Assembly (NCBI GenBank): GCA_916613615.1
Contig: OU744734.1
Location: 36,338,801 to 36,402,800 of the forward strand
DNA: 64,000 nucleotides
Direction: 5' to 3'
Origin: Steromphala cineraria
Lineage: Eukaryota; Mollusca; Gastropoda; Trochida; Trochidae
Notes under the pieces: generated by a model
What the model was told of the DNA's origin: nothing
Seen by the model: the letters and a program-made list of their open reading frames with translations, nothing else
The model's database searches: none
In this document: positions 23,991-36,758 of the stretch, piece by piece
Position numbering within the stretch: position 1 is the first letter of the stretch
How the letters are laid out: the number at the start of each line of letters is the position of its first letter
Program-made: the position numbers and the translations under genes

Positions 23991-25268
23991 AAGATATATC
24001 TATACATCTCACATATTTTTCTATTATCAGACAATGCTAATATCCAAAATGAATGCTTAAGAGAACTGATACAGTCTATGCAGTGTCTGACATATTTGTG
24101 ATACTTATATAAAAACCTGTGCCAGTACTTCCGACATACACCAGACTTGCATAAACAGTTATTGTGGGGAACTATTTGCAGAAACATACATACACATGTC
24201 ATACCATGTTTCTGCCTGGCAAAGTGTTTGAATAAGCACAACCTCTACAGTGATTGACAAGGGAAATGTGAAATGTTTTAGACGTGATTTTGAAAAGTTG
24301 ATAGTCTGACATTGATGTTTGAATTTAATTTTAGTTATTTTGATGATTGTTTAATGCAATTCAAATTTAAAAGAAAAATTCACTAGAATACTTTTTGCAT
24401 AAAGAACAGTTTGAATTTGATTTTTCTTATAGCTATAAAGATTCCATGCAGTCATTTAATATTAATGGCTACATCTTATAGCTAAAGATTCCATGGCATT
24501 CTTTTAATTGTTAAGGTAAAAACTGTAATAATTTATCATCACAGAGCTAAACTAAAAGAATTTCTAATAGCTCTTTCAAAGTGGTTTGAAGTGAAATTTT
24601 AAAAGATACAAGACTCAACAAATGTTACAATTCTAATATTTATTACAATTCAAAGTATGATAAATGAGAAACTATTTTCTTTAAAACATTGAATTTGTCC
24701 TTGATAAAGAAGTTATTATAAACCATTATATAGGTCTTATTTTGTTTGAGCTGGCTTTGAAACTTCACTAATCCACCTTAAGCTAACTAGGTTAAGGATT
24801 ATTGATATTCAAGCATTCCTTTGTTACAATCTGTTAATCCCATTTCAAATTTTCCAATTATTTTGATTTTCTTCTGAATGAGTAACCTTCTGATGTTTTC
24901 TGAGTCGATCTGCCATATGTTATTTGCAATTTCTTTCTTTTCAGCCATAGACCTTATGTCAAGATTCTTTAAGTGTGAAACTTTATTTTTGTCGTTTGTG
25001 AAGCGTTAAGCTATATTTCTGGCATTTGTGAAGCCCAAGCACATTATTTATCACAAAGCTTCATTTTCAGAAAATAATGATTTCATAACAATAGTTCTCA
25101 TTTCATATTATTCTTAAATGTTAGTTGCGATCTTTTCATTTCAGATACTAAATGTCAGGTGCTTGATGTCAAATACAATATGTGTGAAAACTATCTGCTT
25201 GGCATTTGCGTAGTCTGTATCTAGAAGTAAATATGATTATTGCCTGAGCAAGTCTAAAAGAATTCTGT
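23991..25268. other. No gene seen
   Basis: AT-rich DNA. A short duplication of TTATAGCTAAAGATTCCATG lies near 24428-24512. A 93-codon minus frame at 23960-24241 has many Cys and His codons but no recognisable spacing or domain. Confidence 0.5.
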
Positions 25269-25499
25269 TTAAAGGGCCAGTAGCACGTTTTTAGGGGGGA
25301 AATAAGGTGATGTCAGAAAAATGAAAATAAATGGTTCCAATTGAAAGACAAAGTATTAAATGAAACAGTAATAAATCAAATATATCATGTGATGTTCAGT
25401 CATGTGATTCTTTTTTCAAATACAAAATGGCCACCAATCGACTTTTGTGAATCTTTATAATTTAACATGCTAATACAACGTGCCACTGCCCCTTTAAAA
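25269..25499 (+). mobile_element. MITE-1 copy with internal deletion
   Basis: Left end TTAAAGGGCCAGTAGCACG and right end CGTGCCACTGCCCCTTTAA enclose only about 190 bp, because roughly 130 bp of the usual interior is missing. Confidence 0.85.
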
Positions 25500-25589
25500 A
25501 CAAATGCTTTTTGTTTCTTTATGTTCAAACATTTATTGTTGTATTGTTTTCTAATACAAAATAAATAAAAGGCGTTCAAACAAAAATTC

Positions 25590-25657
25590 ATTCTAAAAAT
25601 GTCCTACTTCCCCTTTAAGAAGGCCTGTAAACATATTAATTACTGGTTGAAAGAGTT
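25590..25657 (+). repeat. MITE-1 right end plus 45-bp flank, unit 1
   Basis: AAAATGTCCTACTTCCCCTTTAAG is a diverged MITE-1 right end. It is followed by the 45-bp segment AAGGCCTGTAAACATATTAA...GAAAGAG, which recurs immediately after the next MITE-1 copy. Confidence 0.75.
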
Positions 25658-26014
25658 AAAGGGGCATGCAGTAGCACGTTTTTAGGGGTAATATAAGGTG
25701 ATGTCGGGAAAATGAAAATTAATGGTTCCAATTGAAAGACAATGTATTTCACCTAAATGGAGCAGTAATAATTCAAATATATAACGAAAATAACGATTCA
25801 TTTTTCTTACACAACATGAATTAAAGGTGTTCACCAAAAATGGCCGCCAATGGATTTTAAGTGAATCTCTATACTTTGTGCTCTGATTATGGATGATTGT
25901 TTTGTAGTATGAGATTTTTGACACTGTCAACATAATAACTTTAGCATTACATACAATTCTCAGTGAAAAATTCAAAATATAGAATTTTCAGAAAACGTGC
26001 TACTGCCCCTTTAA
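25657..26014 (+). mobile_element. MITE-1 copy with 4-bp insertion in the left repeat
   Basis: The left repeat reads TTAAAGGGGCATGCAGTAGC, with ATGC inserted into the otherwise invariant GGGGCAGTAGC. The right repeat CGTGCTACTGCCCCTTTAA is intact. The 97-codon minus-strand frame inside has a counterpart in the copy at 39993, so it belongs to the repeat. Confidence 0.9.
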
Positions 26015-26057
26015 GAAGGCCTGTAAACATATTAATTACTGGTTGAAAGAGTTAAAG
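26011..26057. repeat. 45-bp flank, unit 2
   Basis: Second copy of the 45-bp segment found at about 25613-25657. Here it ends GAGTTAAAGCAAG, so the two junctions share TTAAAG. Confidence 0.85.
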
Positions 26058-26069
26058 CAAGTCTAGCAT

Positions 26070-26318
26070 CTACTGCATGTCACAATGCTTCAACTCTATG
26101 TGAAAAACATCCCTTGGCATTGATGATGTCAGCGTGTGCCAGAACTGTAACTCTTCATACACTGTCAAGGTCGCTGTATTGATGTCACCACATGACAAAA
26201 GATGCAAGAATATGTCTACTTTGAACTCGAGCTTAACCCCAGGGCTAAATCTGCATAGCTGCATAAGATCTTCAATCTCCAAGGAGACTCTGAATAGTGC
26301 ATCCCTTACAATAGCCAT
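26070..26318 (-). CDS. Possible coding exon, unknown product
   Basis: An 82-codon frame starting in good context (GAGAGGATGG) and ending TAG, with a protein-like composition and slightly higher GC than its flanks. It runs MAIVRDALFRVSLEIEDLMQ, then a Cys/Leu-rich middle, and ends near HIELKHCDMQ. I do not recognise a family. It borders the 185-bp array (26321 onward), which could have expanded next to a gene or contain its relics. A chance frame is a real alternative. Confidence 0.25.
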   Translation of the reverse strand: MAIVRDALFRVSLEIEDLMQLCRFSPGVKLEFKVDIFLHLLSCGDINTATLTVYEELQFWHTLTSSMPRDVFHIELKHCDMQ

Positions 26319-26320
26319 CC

Positions 26321-27010
26321 TCTCTTAGCTTTCTCGGTCAACTCTAGACTTTGATAAAGTCCATGCAATTATTAAAATACATGCATCTTTGTTTTGATGA
26401 TATCAGTGTATATTTCAAAGGTTGTAAATTATTCCTTTGTCTATGTTTTAAAATTGATTCTATCTTCTTATGACTTTCCAGGTCATACTTTAATCCAATC
26501 TTCTCTAAGCTTTCTCGGTCAACTCTAGACTTTGATAAAGTCCATGCAATTATTGAAATGTACCTTTGTAATGACGATATCAGTGTATATTTCAAAGGCT
26601 AAATTATTCCGTTGTCTATGTTGCTAAAATAGAAATATCATTTCTATCTTCTAATAACTTTCAAAGTGTTCCTTTGATAATTCAAATCTTCTCTTAGCTT
26701 TCTCGGTCGACTTTAGACTTTGATAAAGTCCATGCAATTATTGAATTATACCTTTGTTACAACGGTATCAGTGTATATTTCAAAGGCTAAATCATTCCTT
26801 TGTCTATGTTGTTAAAATAGAAATATCATTTTTATCTTCTAATAACTTTCAAAGTCTTCCTTTGATAATACAAATCTTCTCTTAGCTTTCTCGGTCAACT
26901 CTAAACTTTGATAAAGTCCATGCAATTATGAAATATACCTTTTTTTATGATATCTTTGTTTTCACTCTATATTCTAAAGATTATTATTACAATTTCTATT
27001 TTAATAGCTT
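26321..27010. repeat. About 185-bp tandem repeat, 4 copies
   Basis: Units begin TCTCTTAGCTTTCTCGGTCA at 26321, 26502, 26690 and 26879 and continue ACTTTGATAAAGTCCATGCA, ATATCAGTGTATATTTCAAA and TTTGTCTATGTT. The last unit is truncated. Confidence 0.93.
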
Positions 27011-28222
27011 TCCAAGTCATCCTTATGCCTTAAAGTCCAGGAAACAATTTTAAGATTTTTTTTCAAAGATGTGTTAAGACATTAATATACCTTTTTTCTA
27101 ATATACATTTCAAAGTTGATGAATAAAAGCCTCAACTGTTTGTTTTGAAAGGGCTTGTTTTCACTAGTGACGTTTATGTAGGTATTGCGGCCAAGGTGAC
27201 TTTTGTTTAGGAGATATATTCATGAACATAGACATTTATAACTCTACATAACTGAAACATGACACAAGTCCACATTTGATTGACAGCTGTCAGAATGTCC
27301 ATGTTCTTATGTCACACTTATTTTTACTTGAGTGAAAAAGTGTCCACGATGAAAGACTTTTCTTAAAATCAATAAATCTGTTGGTAGATATTGCTTCGGA
27401 AAGTTTGAAAATAATATTTTAAATAATCAAATCAAATAATATTTCACTCGTCAACTTTTGGCTCCTTAGAACTTGTTTAATCTCTATCTTTAGCTGACAT
27501 ATCATTATTAATAGCTGAAATCTAGCTGTTTCAAAAGAAAAGTGTCTTTGGTCACCAGGGCCACATTTACACAAACATTCATGTTCTACAAAAGCCTTGA
27601 TGCTCAAATGTTCAAAAATATATTAATGTTATATCTAAGTTTAAATACAAAAGTTATATAGCATAATCTCCAGACTAAACAGTTTACACTGTCTCTACTC
27701 ACTAGGAATAAATGAATATGTATTCTAAGCAAAGAGGAAAATGCAAGGGAAGAGTGTGACGTAAATCAGTATCATGCAAGGGGCTGTTCTTAGTCCTATC
27801 TCATTTAAGAAAAAAAAACTTAACTATCAACAAGCTGGGAAGAACATGACCTGATTAATGTTTTGTCATATTGACAGCTTGGAAGGGTATATATTCAAGC
27901 GGTTAACGACTGAAATATTTCCAAAAGTGGCATAAATCTCCAACTTGCTCACTTGAAAGGATCTTATACTTATAGGTATGTGATCTGACAATTTTTTAGG
28001 TTCAGGAATGAGCTGATGTACCTGTTGTTAATTCTGATTATACGTCGGAAGTTGGATGCACATGTGGATTTTATGAATTAAGTGAGCTATGAAAATCTTT
28101 TTTAATATATCAGATCTCATGACCAAAATTTTGCTCTTATTAGCATTTCTCTTTCATCTTAAAAATTTATTTTCCCTCAAATTTGGTTGTTCACAAGATG
28201 TTGCAAGAAATCATGTTTCCTC
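27011..28222. other. No gene seen
   Basis: AT-rich DNA with frames of at most 62 codons and no recognisable element. Confidence 0.55.
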
Positions 28223-28395
28223 ACAAATAAAGAAATTCATAAAAGTTATTTTCATGTTAATCAAACACATATTTTTTTACGATATCTTAACATTGTTGAC
28301 ACCTTTCACAAATAACAAATTCATAAAAAGTTATTTACATGTAGATCAAATAGATAGAAGTTTTTACGATATCTTTACATTGTTGACCAAGGTAT
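28223..28395. repeat. 86-bp tandem duplication
   Basis: CAAATAAAGAAATTCATAAA at 28223 and CAAATAACAAATTCATAAAA at 28309 start two 86-bp units, each ending TTTTTACGATATCTT-ACATTGTTGAC. The 102-codon frame at 28089-28397 runs through both units and repeats itself, so it is judged a by-product. Confidence 0.85.
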
Positions 28396-28649
28396 AAGAT
28401 AATCAAATTAAATTAGGATAAATCAGTTAATTTGACATGAAGATAGTAGGCTTACACATATATTTAATGTGTTCGTGTAATCTTTCCCTTCAAATGCAAT
28501 GACTGTATACAAAAGCTAACAGAGCATTTAGCTACTTAACCTGTCATCAAAGATAACTACTCTATCAGAAACGACAACCTACCTTTAAAGAACAAAGCTG
28601 ATGACATCGTAAACTGACTTCTAACAGTACAATCCTACGACAAATACAA

Positions 28650-28840
28650 CATGCTGAGTTTACAACTCCTACATGCAAGAGTCACAAGATAATAGCTATA
28701 TTGTTACACAGTATATGGTGAGTTTATAGCACTATGATGCAAAGATTGACTACTTAATAGCTAATTGTTACATGAAATCTGCAGTGTTTATGACAGTATG
28801 ATGCTAAGAGTCACTACTTTATGGCTAATTGATGATGTTA
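28650..28840. repeat. Degenerate array of about 80-90 bp
   Basis: Roughly three diverged units with GAGTTTATAGCACTATGATG, AAGATTGACTACTTAATAGC and TAATTGTTACA in the same order. Confidence 0.55.
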
Positions 28841-30368
28841 GGAGAGCTATATGATATTGTTCACTTAATGTCAATCACAATACGACAAAAGCCCTTGGGC
28901 AATGGTTGTCCTCTTGGTTTTAGGGCTCAGACGATATTAATGCAAATTAAGTTGTGACAATCGATCTCTAAGGTCAGAGGTCAAATATTTGAACTATCAG
29001 TATCAAGATAAGATCAGCTGTCCGGTAGCACTATGCGAACTATGGATAGTTTGGTAATACAGTGTTATGGATACAGTGTTTCATTCAACTGGAAAAATTG
29101 GATCTGCTATCTTCAAAATCTTTGATATAATAGGTGTGATATTGGTTTAACTGATAAAGATCTTGTTAAAGGGTCAGTTCTATTGGCATAGTTTGGGGAA
29201 GAAAGAAATTTAAGGGGAGATATTTAAGGAGAAGTTTGATACCTTTAAATCAAACTCAATTACTTTGATATATTGTGACAACAATCCATTAGATAATTCT
29301 GAAACTGTATGTATGATGTGTTGAAATTTAGGCATGTTTCTGAAAATGTGAAAAGTGTTTTGATTCGTTGATGGCAATGATATTTAAACAGAATCCACTA
29401 ATGACATGCCATTATATGTTGATAAAGCTATAAATTGTTTGGTAAGCCAAGAATTATTAAGTTTTTGTAATAGAATACGACATAAAGTTGCTAATTTTGT
29501 TGATAAACATCACTTAATGCCCATAGAATAATGTGTATATGATAATTTCATCTTCATCAATGGAGAAACGTTAACAAATGTAAGAATAAAGAAATAATCA
29601 ATATGAACCCACAGTTTTTGGAGCCCCTCTGCTCTAGTTTGATAATTCAGGAATACAGTAAACTCGACCAAAAAACTCGAATCAAGGGGGACTGATTTTC
29701 AAAATTTATTGGGTCATTTTTTAGATGGCTTATGATTTGCCCTGACATTTCTTCCAATTAGGAGTCTTACTCTTATTTTGACCCGACAGTTTGACGAATA
29801 ATTTTCTAAATGAAATCAATCCACGGCATTTGAATGGCATAGAACTAGGCTGGGAATCAATGAAGCTAGATCCTTAACCTATGGATTTTTGTCTATTAAA
29901 CCAAGGAACCAACCCTACAAGCAGTCAATTGCAGTATCATAGTTCACTATGTGAGCTTGTCATAGTAGAATTAAATTGGGATATTCATGAATTCAAGACA
30001 CTGAAACAAGGGTCTTTTATATTGAACATGTAAAAACACAGCAAGCTTAACAAGAAGTTATATCAAGGATCACAGAGACTGTTATACGAAAAACACTTTC
30101 AAATAATTGGAACCTGATAGAGCATATACCATAAACATGTTAGTACTTAAAGAATGGAATACATAACCATTATCTTCTTTATGACTATTATTGTATTTAT
30201 CACATCAGTTTCATGTCATTCAATGATAATTTTGTTCATAATCATCATTGTCAAATTTATCAAGACCTTAATAAATCATCAATCAATTTCAAAATAAGGC
30301 CGTATGTTGAAAAACTTTGCACATTATCAAAAGAAGAGTATGTACTATGCTAAAACTTTACCACACAG
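28841..30368. other. No gene seen
   Basis: AT-rich DNA. TTAAAGGGTCAGTTCTATTG near 29167 only loosely resembles the MITE-2 end. Confidence 0.5.
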
Positions 30369-30617
30369 TTAGTTAGTTCTTGTAGAGATGCTGCTTGTGA
30401 ACACCAAATTCTCAAGAGTGGCGGCAACGGCAGCAAGTACAATTTCTCTCAAAGACATTACAATAGCCAAACCAAGGATGATTCTCAATGGAAGCCGCAC
30501 CAAGAGAGCCAAGGCTGAATACGAGTGGTCGACAACCACAGCAGAAGAAATGACCATCATAAATAGATGCTGAAGGGTTTCTTCAAGTGCTCCGTCTTGG
30601 ACAATCACATTTGCTTC
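30369..30617 (-). CDS. Possible terminal coding exon, unknown product
   Basis: On the minus strand a good acceptor (CTCTCTTCAACTTCCAG) ends at 30618. The following 249 nt form exactly 83 codons ending in TAA, and this is the only one of three frames that stays open. The region is visibly more GC-rich than its surroundings. The predicted chain has two hydrophobic stretches (LFMMVISSAVVV, and LRIILGLAIVMSLREIVLAA), as a membrane protein would. I do not recognise it. A competing plus-strand frame exists at 30388-30573. Confidence 0.3.
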   Translation of the reverse strand, partial: EANVIVQDGALEETLQHLFMMVISSAVVVDHSYSALALLVRLPLRIILGLAIVMSLREIVLAAVAATLENLVFTSSISTRTN

Positions 30618-30764
30618 CTGGAAGTTGAAGAGAGAATTGGTCATGCTTGGGCGCCAATGGTTTTAGAGTTTTGTGGGTTTGTTATTAGAGCCTGGAGACC
30701 ATTCCTGGGTTCAGGGACTCTGAAGGGCAGAATTCAGATTCTTTCAAGGCAGTATTTGCAATGA

Positions 30765-32640
30765 TTGGGTTCAAGAACACTATTAGACTTTTATGGAAGT
30801 TTTGAGGAATGGGTCGAGTGAAACTTTGAAGTAAATTGGCTCAATCGCATTGATTGTCTTCAATAATGGGGCATTCTGGCATGGAGGACAGGGGAATTTG
30901 CAAATTTCTTCTTTTTTATGTTTATTTCCCCTTTAGTTAGGGTCTGTCAAGATGAAAGGAGGTCTTTGACATTATTGATTTGGATTTCATTGACTTGTTT
31001 TTTTCCAACATAGCATGAAAATATTTTGTAGAAATTAAGGATTTTTTGTGATAAATTGAACATTTTAAGGTAAAAAAAATCTTTTTGAAATCATATTATT
31101 TTTTTCATTTTATGATATGATAATTTGTATATGCAAGTTAGTAATTGAAGAATTTCAATAATGGAAATTTGTTTCAATAATCATCTGACACTAATTAAGT
31201 TTTTTTGTTACAAAAACAGCAAAACTATTCCTTTAAAAAAAAAAGCAATTTATAAGTGTTTTATTTAGGGCTTTTCTATTAAAAATTATTATCCAATTTA
31301 AGACATTTTCTCTGTAGGGATCATCCCAATATAAGTTAATTAACCTACATTCATATCAGGAACAATGGGTAATGGTATTGTGATTGTGAGAGAATGTTGA
31401 GGGTGTTTGAGGGGTTTGAGGTGTAAAGGGTAAAGGAAAGAGGTTTTGAAATTATTTGGATATACCAGAATAGATAACACTCAAGTTTGTTTGATGTCTC
31501 TCTTAATTAAAAGTATTATGATTTCATTTTGTTTGATCTTTAATCATACCTAAAAACTCAAATATCAAGAAATAAAACCTCTGTATCATAATTTCTGCAA
31601 TTAAGATTTTGTAAAAAAACTGAATGAACTAACATAAGATGGAGCAAAGCAGTAACTGTTTTATAATTTTTGCTATGTCAGCAAAAAAATAAGATAAAAA
31701 TGGAGCTCTTCAGAGGTTATTTATCTTCTTCAATAGTCATCAATCCTTGACATTTGGTACTGGTTGCAAGTTAGTAGTAAAATTGAACGGAAGAAGAACC
31801 CTAAGGACATGACTTAGCATCTTCTATAGCTGTTGATAGGCCAAGTGATTATACATATTATGGTTACTAAGCCTTCAAATGTCATCGTGTGAAAAAGTGT
31901 CGCCTCAAGGTCGATGCTTGATATCTCAAATAAAAGCTAATTCCCGAGATATTTAGTATTGTTTGTACCTTAGAACCTCCAATTGTTGGTCATTCCAAAA
32001 GTCAATATCCATTTTATAACTGGCAACTAGGCTGGAAATGTCAATTGATGAAAAAGCATTGCCCAAAGAATATTGCTTCTGCCTCTGACACCGATGTTTA
32101 GGTGTCTATCGACCGTATAAGAATATGAATGGAAGGGAAACTGAAGTTCAGGATATTGCTGTCTTATGTTTGGAGACTCGTATTTAGTCTCAAATATGGA
32201 CATCAATGCCTAGATTTGAACTTTTGTTCACATAAGTAGAGTATAAAAAAGGCTACTAATTGTTGTCATGTAGATGTAGTAAAAAAAGACAGCATTTAAT
32301 ATAGCTTTCAAGATGAGTCCCTTGTGAACAGAACCATCTTAATCAAAGTCAAGAACACATCTTCAGCATTGATTATCGAACACTGAACAATTCAGTCTGC
32401 AAGACTTCAATGCATGTATTGAGACAAACAGAAGCGAAAGACATACATCACCTTTGAAGGGATAAAAATAAACAATTGAATGTCAGTGTAAAAAAAGAAA
32501 CCCAAGTTTACCCTAAGATGAAAATTATTTAGCCAAACATAAGTCAAATCCACATCTAGATTATAACTTATTTCAAGAAAATATGCTGTCTCTAAAAGGA
32601 AAAAAGGAATAAAGATCAACCAAACTTCAAATTTGGTTGA
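30765..32640. other. No gene seen
   Basis: AT-rich DNA with several A/T runs (31070-31250). No coding or element signal. Confidence 0.5.
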
Positions 32641-32664
32641 TTGTCGAAGCACGGACACAGCTAT

Positions 32665-33012
32665 TTAGTAGGATCCCTTGACCAATCTAAAGCAAGTTAG
32701 CAACAAGGGGATAAACTGGACATCTTTGGTCAAGGCTTGATTAGATTGGGGGATTGGAGGCTTAGGAAGGACAAAGGAATAAAGTTGAGGGGGAATTGTA
32801 TCCCTACCTGAAAAACCAAGGGCCAAGATGAGAACCCTGCTTGGTGCACTCTCCATGGTAATTGCTGGCAATAATGGTGATCTGATTGATGAAACAATTC
32901 CTCTCCTTCTTGTGGAATATTGGATGAATTTGATTAAAGCCATCAAGTATGATCCTATCATGTTTAGTTTGCGGAAAAGAGCTTTTTTATGAACGAACTG
33001 CCTAATTTCCAT
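32665..33012. other. GC-richer segment with frames on both strands
   Basis: On the minus strand, an ATG in ideal context (ACCATGG) near 32857 opens a short hydrophobic leader-like stretch, MESAPSRVLILALGFSG, and runs into a CAG/GTAGGG donor-like site. On the plus strand, a frame around 32827-32991 (MRTLLGALSMVIAGNNGDLI onward) is equally open. Only one can be coding, possibly neither. No family is recognised. Confidence 0.25.
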
Positions 33013-33362
33013 ATCAAATTCTATTGGGAAGTTTAAGTAATTGCTTACATTGCTACTAAATTTCTTTAAACAAAATTGTTTAAAAGATGCCTAATTTCAT
33101 ATCAACTTTGATTGGGAAGTTTAAATAATTGCTTACATTTCTACTCAATTTCTTTGAAAATAATTTTGTAGGAAGAGATAATTTACAACCACATCAACTT
33201 TGTTGGGGAAGTTTAGATAATTGCTTACATTTCTACTACATTTCTTTAAACATACTTTTTTAGAAAGACGTGCCTAATTTCCATATCAACTTTGTAGGAA
33301 AGTTAAAGCAATTGCTTACATTTCTACTAAATTTCTTTACAAATACTTTTTTCGAAAGAAGC
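32999..33362. repeat. About 90-bp tandem repeat, 4 copies
   Basis: Units contain TGCCTAATTTCCATATCAA, GGGAAGTTTAAGTAATTGCT, TACATTTCTACTAAATTTCT and a TTTAAACAA segment. The third unit is the most diverged. Confidence 0.9.
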
Positions 33363-34763
33363 GACTTATCCAATGCCAAAATTTTTATGATTTACTATTC
33401 CAGTACAATTTTTAAGCAATGTAAACCTTTTGTCAAAAAGACCTGACTATAATTCTCAAATCATGATTGAAAGGAGCTTACAGTAAATCAATTACTTACA
33501 TTAATATCCTTTAAAATTTATAAGAATTGCAGAGGAGATCTCACTGTTTTTCATATAAAAATAATATGTGGCTTTGACATTCACAGATTACGATAGCACT
33601 AAGAATCAAGTAGTTGATTCATCATTGTTAAGTAATTCCATCATCATATCAAATATGTCTCCTGTCATATTAATTTTGTATTTTTTTGAGTAATCGTTCA
33701 GATAATTTGAAACCAGATCATTTAATTATAACTTGGAAACATATTTCTGAGAATATAAACACCTATTGTGAAATATAAAAATTTAATGATCATTTTAATC
33801 AATCTTCTTGTACAATGTAAATGTATAATGACGCCTGAAGGGTAAATTTCCCTCTCATATTCATCTTACCTGAAAAATATTGTTTGATATTCTTAGAAAT
33901 ATTGTTGAAATAAGATATATTGATATTTTTCATATTTCATGATATTCAGATTATAAAAACAATAGATATATTTGATTATGAAATATGCAATACATGTTCT
34001 TAAGTAAACTGAGATGTAATATTTAGAAAATAAAAAATGGATATCTGCAATTAAGACACATGAGTGTCAGACTTCGAAATCATGTTTGCATCAACTTGAA
34101 TATTTATGCTAGGATATATTTCACCGTTGTGGGCATAATTAAGCTAAACGGGAGATAAATTACTGATTATGTTAGTAGAATATTCATCTTAAGATTCATT
34201 TCATCTCCCAGATTGAATTTGATTATATCTGATGTTTTAATTACGATGATAAGAAAATCTATGAGTGTGTACCGGTACTTTAAGGATATAAATACTTTGA
34301 AACCTTACATTTATCTATATAATTAGAAACCTTAATTCATTCATTACCTTACAAGGACATGGTGGAATGATAGACTGTTTCATGGTAATAATACATACAT
34401 ATAATTATATAGTAGATTATTATGCACTGGATGAATATTATGTTTTTAAGTTGAAGGGGAGAAATTAGGGTTATATTTACAAATTCGCATGAAAAAATGA
34501 TTTTTTAAATCATTTCAATCTTGGCACCCAATACAACCTGAAATTACTTTGATTTATTAATCAGAGTTCACGTCAATTTCAGTAACAAAGATTCAGTTAG
34601 CAAGATGTCAATGACGATGTCTTCAAAATGCTCAGTGTTTAAGACAGGCGAAGAATAGGCAAAAAGTTTATACATTTTTGAACTGCAACGTTGCCTGTAT
34701 ATATTTGTTTCACATGCTAACAAAGTAATGGTTCTGGATGGATGGAAATATATATTGTTCAAG
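33363..34763. other. No gene seen
   Basis: AT-rich DNA, no coding or repeat structure recognised. Confidence 0.55.
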
Positions 34764-34771
34764 TATATATT

Positions 34772-35055
34772 AACCGGGGTGGGATAGCCCAGTGGTTAGC
34801 ATGTTCGGGGTAAAATCAAGAGGTCCATGCCTCCGTGGTTTGAATCCTGTCAGGGGCATGGAAACTTTGTCTGCAGTAGAGAACCGTTCCTCTAATTTCA
34901 GAGCAGTACCACCCATGGTTCACTCATTCCAGCTGTTGCTTGCAGGTTTCACCACAATGTATAGCCACAATGGTGTTGCAGGCTTTCTTCCAGCAATAAT
35001 ACTAGCAGCTGTGAAATACTTGTGAAAGCGGTGTTAATCTCCAAATCACTTCACC
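34772..35055 (+). mobile_element. SINE family A, best-preserved copy
   Basis: Flanked by an 8-bp target duplication, TATATATT (34764-34771 and 35056-35063). The tRNA-like head GGGATAGCCCAGTGGTTAGC carries the A box, and GTGGTTTGAATCCTGTCAG carries a one-off B box. The body continues GCAGTAGAGAACCGTTC, GCAGTACCACCCATGGTTCA, GCAGGCTTTCTTCCAGCAAT. The 77-codon frame inside is not a gene. Confidence 0.93.
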
Positions 35056-35063
35056 TATATATT

Positions 35064-35669
35064 CACCACAGGTAAAACGGTCTACTTGTAACACAGGCTA
35101 CCAAGGAAGGTAAAATATGAATTACCTCTGCTGGGAGCAATCAGAATATCAATGTAGAAAATGATTTATTCTTTGAGAGATAAATATGAATTAGAAGTTA
35201 TATTTATCTTCTTTCAATAGACATATTATCCAATACAATATAAATCCTAAGAAAGCAAGGTGATTATCAAATATCCATTATGAGAATATATATTCTGCCA
35301 TAATTATACATTAAATCTAAAAATGGTTTCTTTTTATGTTGTTTTCATTTGTCATGACATGCATATGCTAACAAATCATTTCTTAAAATCAGTTATTACA
35401 AGAGATAAATCTTGGATAACAGGAATTAAATATTATTTCAATATCATAACTGCATTTCTATTTATTTGTTTAATAATAGATGTTATTGTGAAATATTAGA
35501 TACAAGACATATTCTGAAAAAAAATAGATAAAATAACTTGTTTATATTTCTTTGTTAAAAATCATTATATTGACATATCAATCATCTGATCTCCACATTA
35601 CTATAAAATGTACATTTTGAATATAAATGTCTTAATTTATTGTGATAAAAAGATTTCATATATTTTGCA
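35064..35669. other. No gene seen
   Basis: AT-rich DNA between the SINE and the following array. Confidence 0.5.
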
Positions 35670-36620
35670 GGAAAACATTAATGCTTTACCTTCGAGTAAA
35701 TGGTTTATCTTTTTCTGCTTAGATCATTTCATCACAAGTTGATGAAATATTCATGTTAAAAATAATTACTTACCTAGCTTATTCAGAGATGTAATATATG
35801 AGACAATTTAGAAAAATCATTAATGCATTACCATACAGAAAGTGGTTTATCTTTCACTGTTATCTATTATTACATCATAAGATGCATAAGCTAATGAAAC
35901 ATTCATGATAGAAATCATTATCTACCTAGGTAGAGAGTTATCATTAGATAGAAGATATGGGGAAATATTTTTGCAAAATCATTAATGCACAGCAAATGTT
36001 TTATCTTTCTCTGTTGAGAATAATTAAATGTTTCATAAGAATCATTTAACCTGAAACATTTATGCTTCTTTAGTATGAGATTTCTCATTAGATGTAAGAT
36101 ATGAGATATTATTTTTGCAAATTATCAATGCATTCCATCGGTATGAACCTTTGAATTTATTGAATAACATCTATCATAAGAGGCTTGTTCCCAATGTGCC
36201 TACATCCTAATGTGCCTACACTGCTATCAAAACAGAGACATGCATGGGTGATTTGTGAATTGGGTTCATCATTATAAGATATATTTGCTAATGAAACATT
36301 CACACAAGAATGATGCAACTGGCTTTGTAAGTGAGTTATTGTGAAACATAACATATGAGATCATTTTAATCATTCATTCATCTAGCAAATGATTTACTTG
36401 CTACTTGATGTCATTTATCATGTACAAATGGAATACAATACAAAAAGTGAATGATTTTGTTTATCAACTTAAGGTAAAAAAATCTATCATTAGGTACATT
36501 GAACACATGCTAAATATCATATAAATATCTGAGATTTATAAGAAATATTTACAGAATGTTCGGAAAATCATTAAAGCATTGCAATATACCAAGTAGAATA
36601 AAAATAATTCATCTTTCATT
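35670..36620. repeat. Diverged tandem array, about 140-160 bp
   Basis: Recurring order of AAATCATTAATGCATTACC, TGGTTTATCTTTC, CATAAG-ATGC, AATGAAACATTCATG and TAAGATATGAGA, with unit starts near 35676, 35816, 35978 and 36121 and further decayed copies to about 36600. Confidence 0.7.
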
Positions 36621-36758
36621 TCAACAAGGCTTATTGTGAAATATAAGATATATTAAATGCTTTCATAATCATAAATACATTGCAATGTATCGTGAGTACA
36701 TTATTTCATCTATCCTTTCTATTACCTCTGATAATGCATGAGAATTTTTTTATCATTA

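Noticed and set aside
25682..25975. 97-codon frame, and the similar 101-codon frame at 40051-40356
   Set aside because: Both lie inside MITE-1 copies in the same position and read the same repeat. Other copies have the frame broken, so there is no selection for coding.
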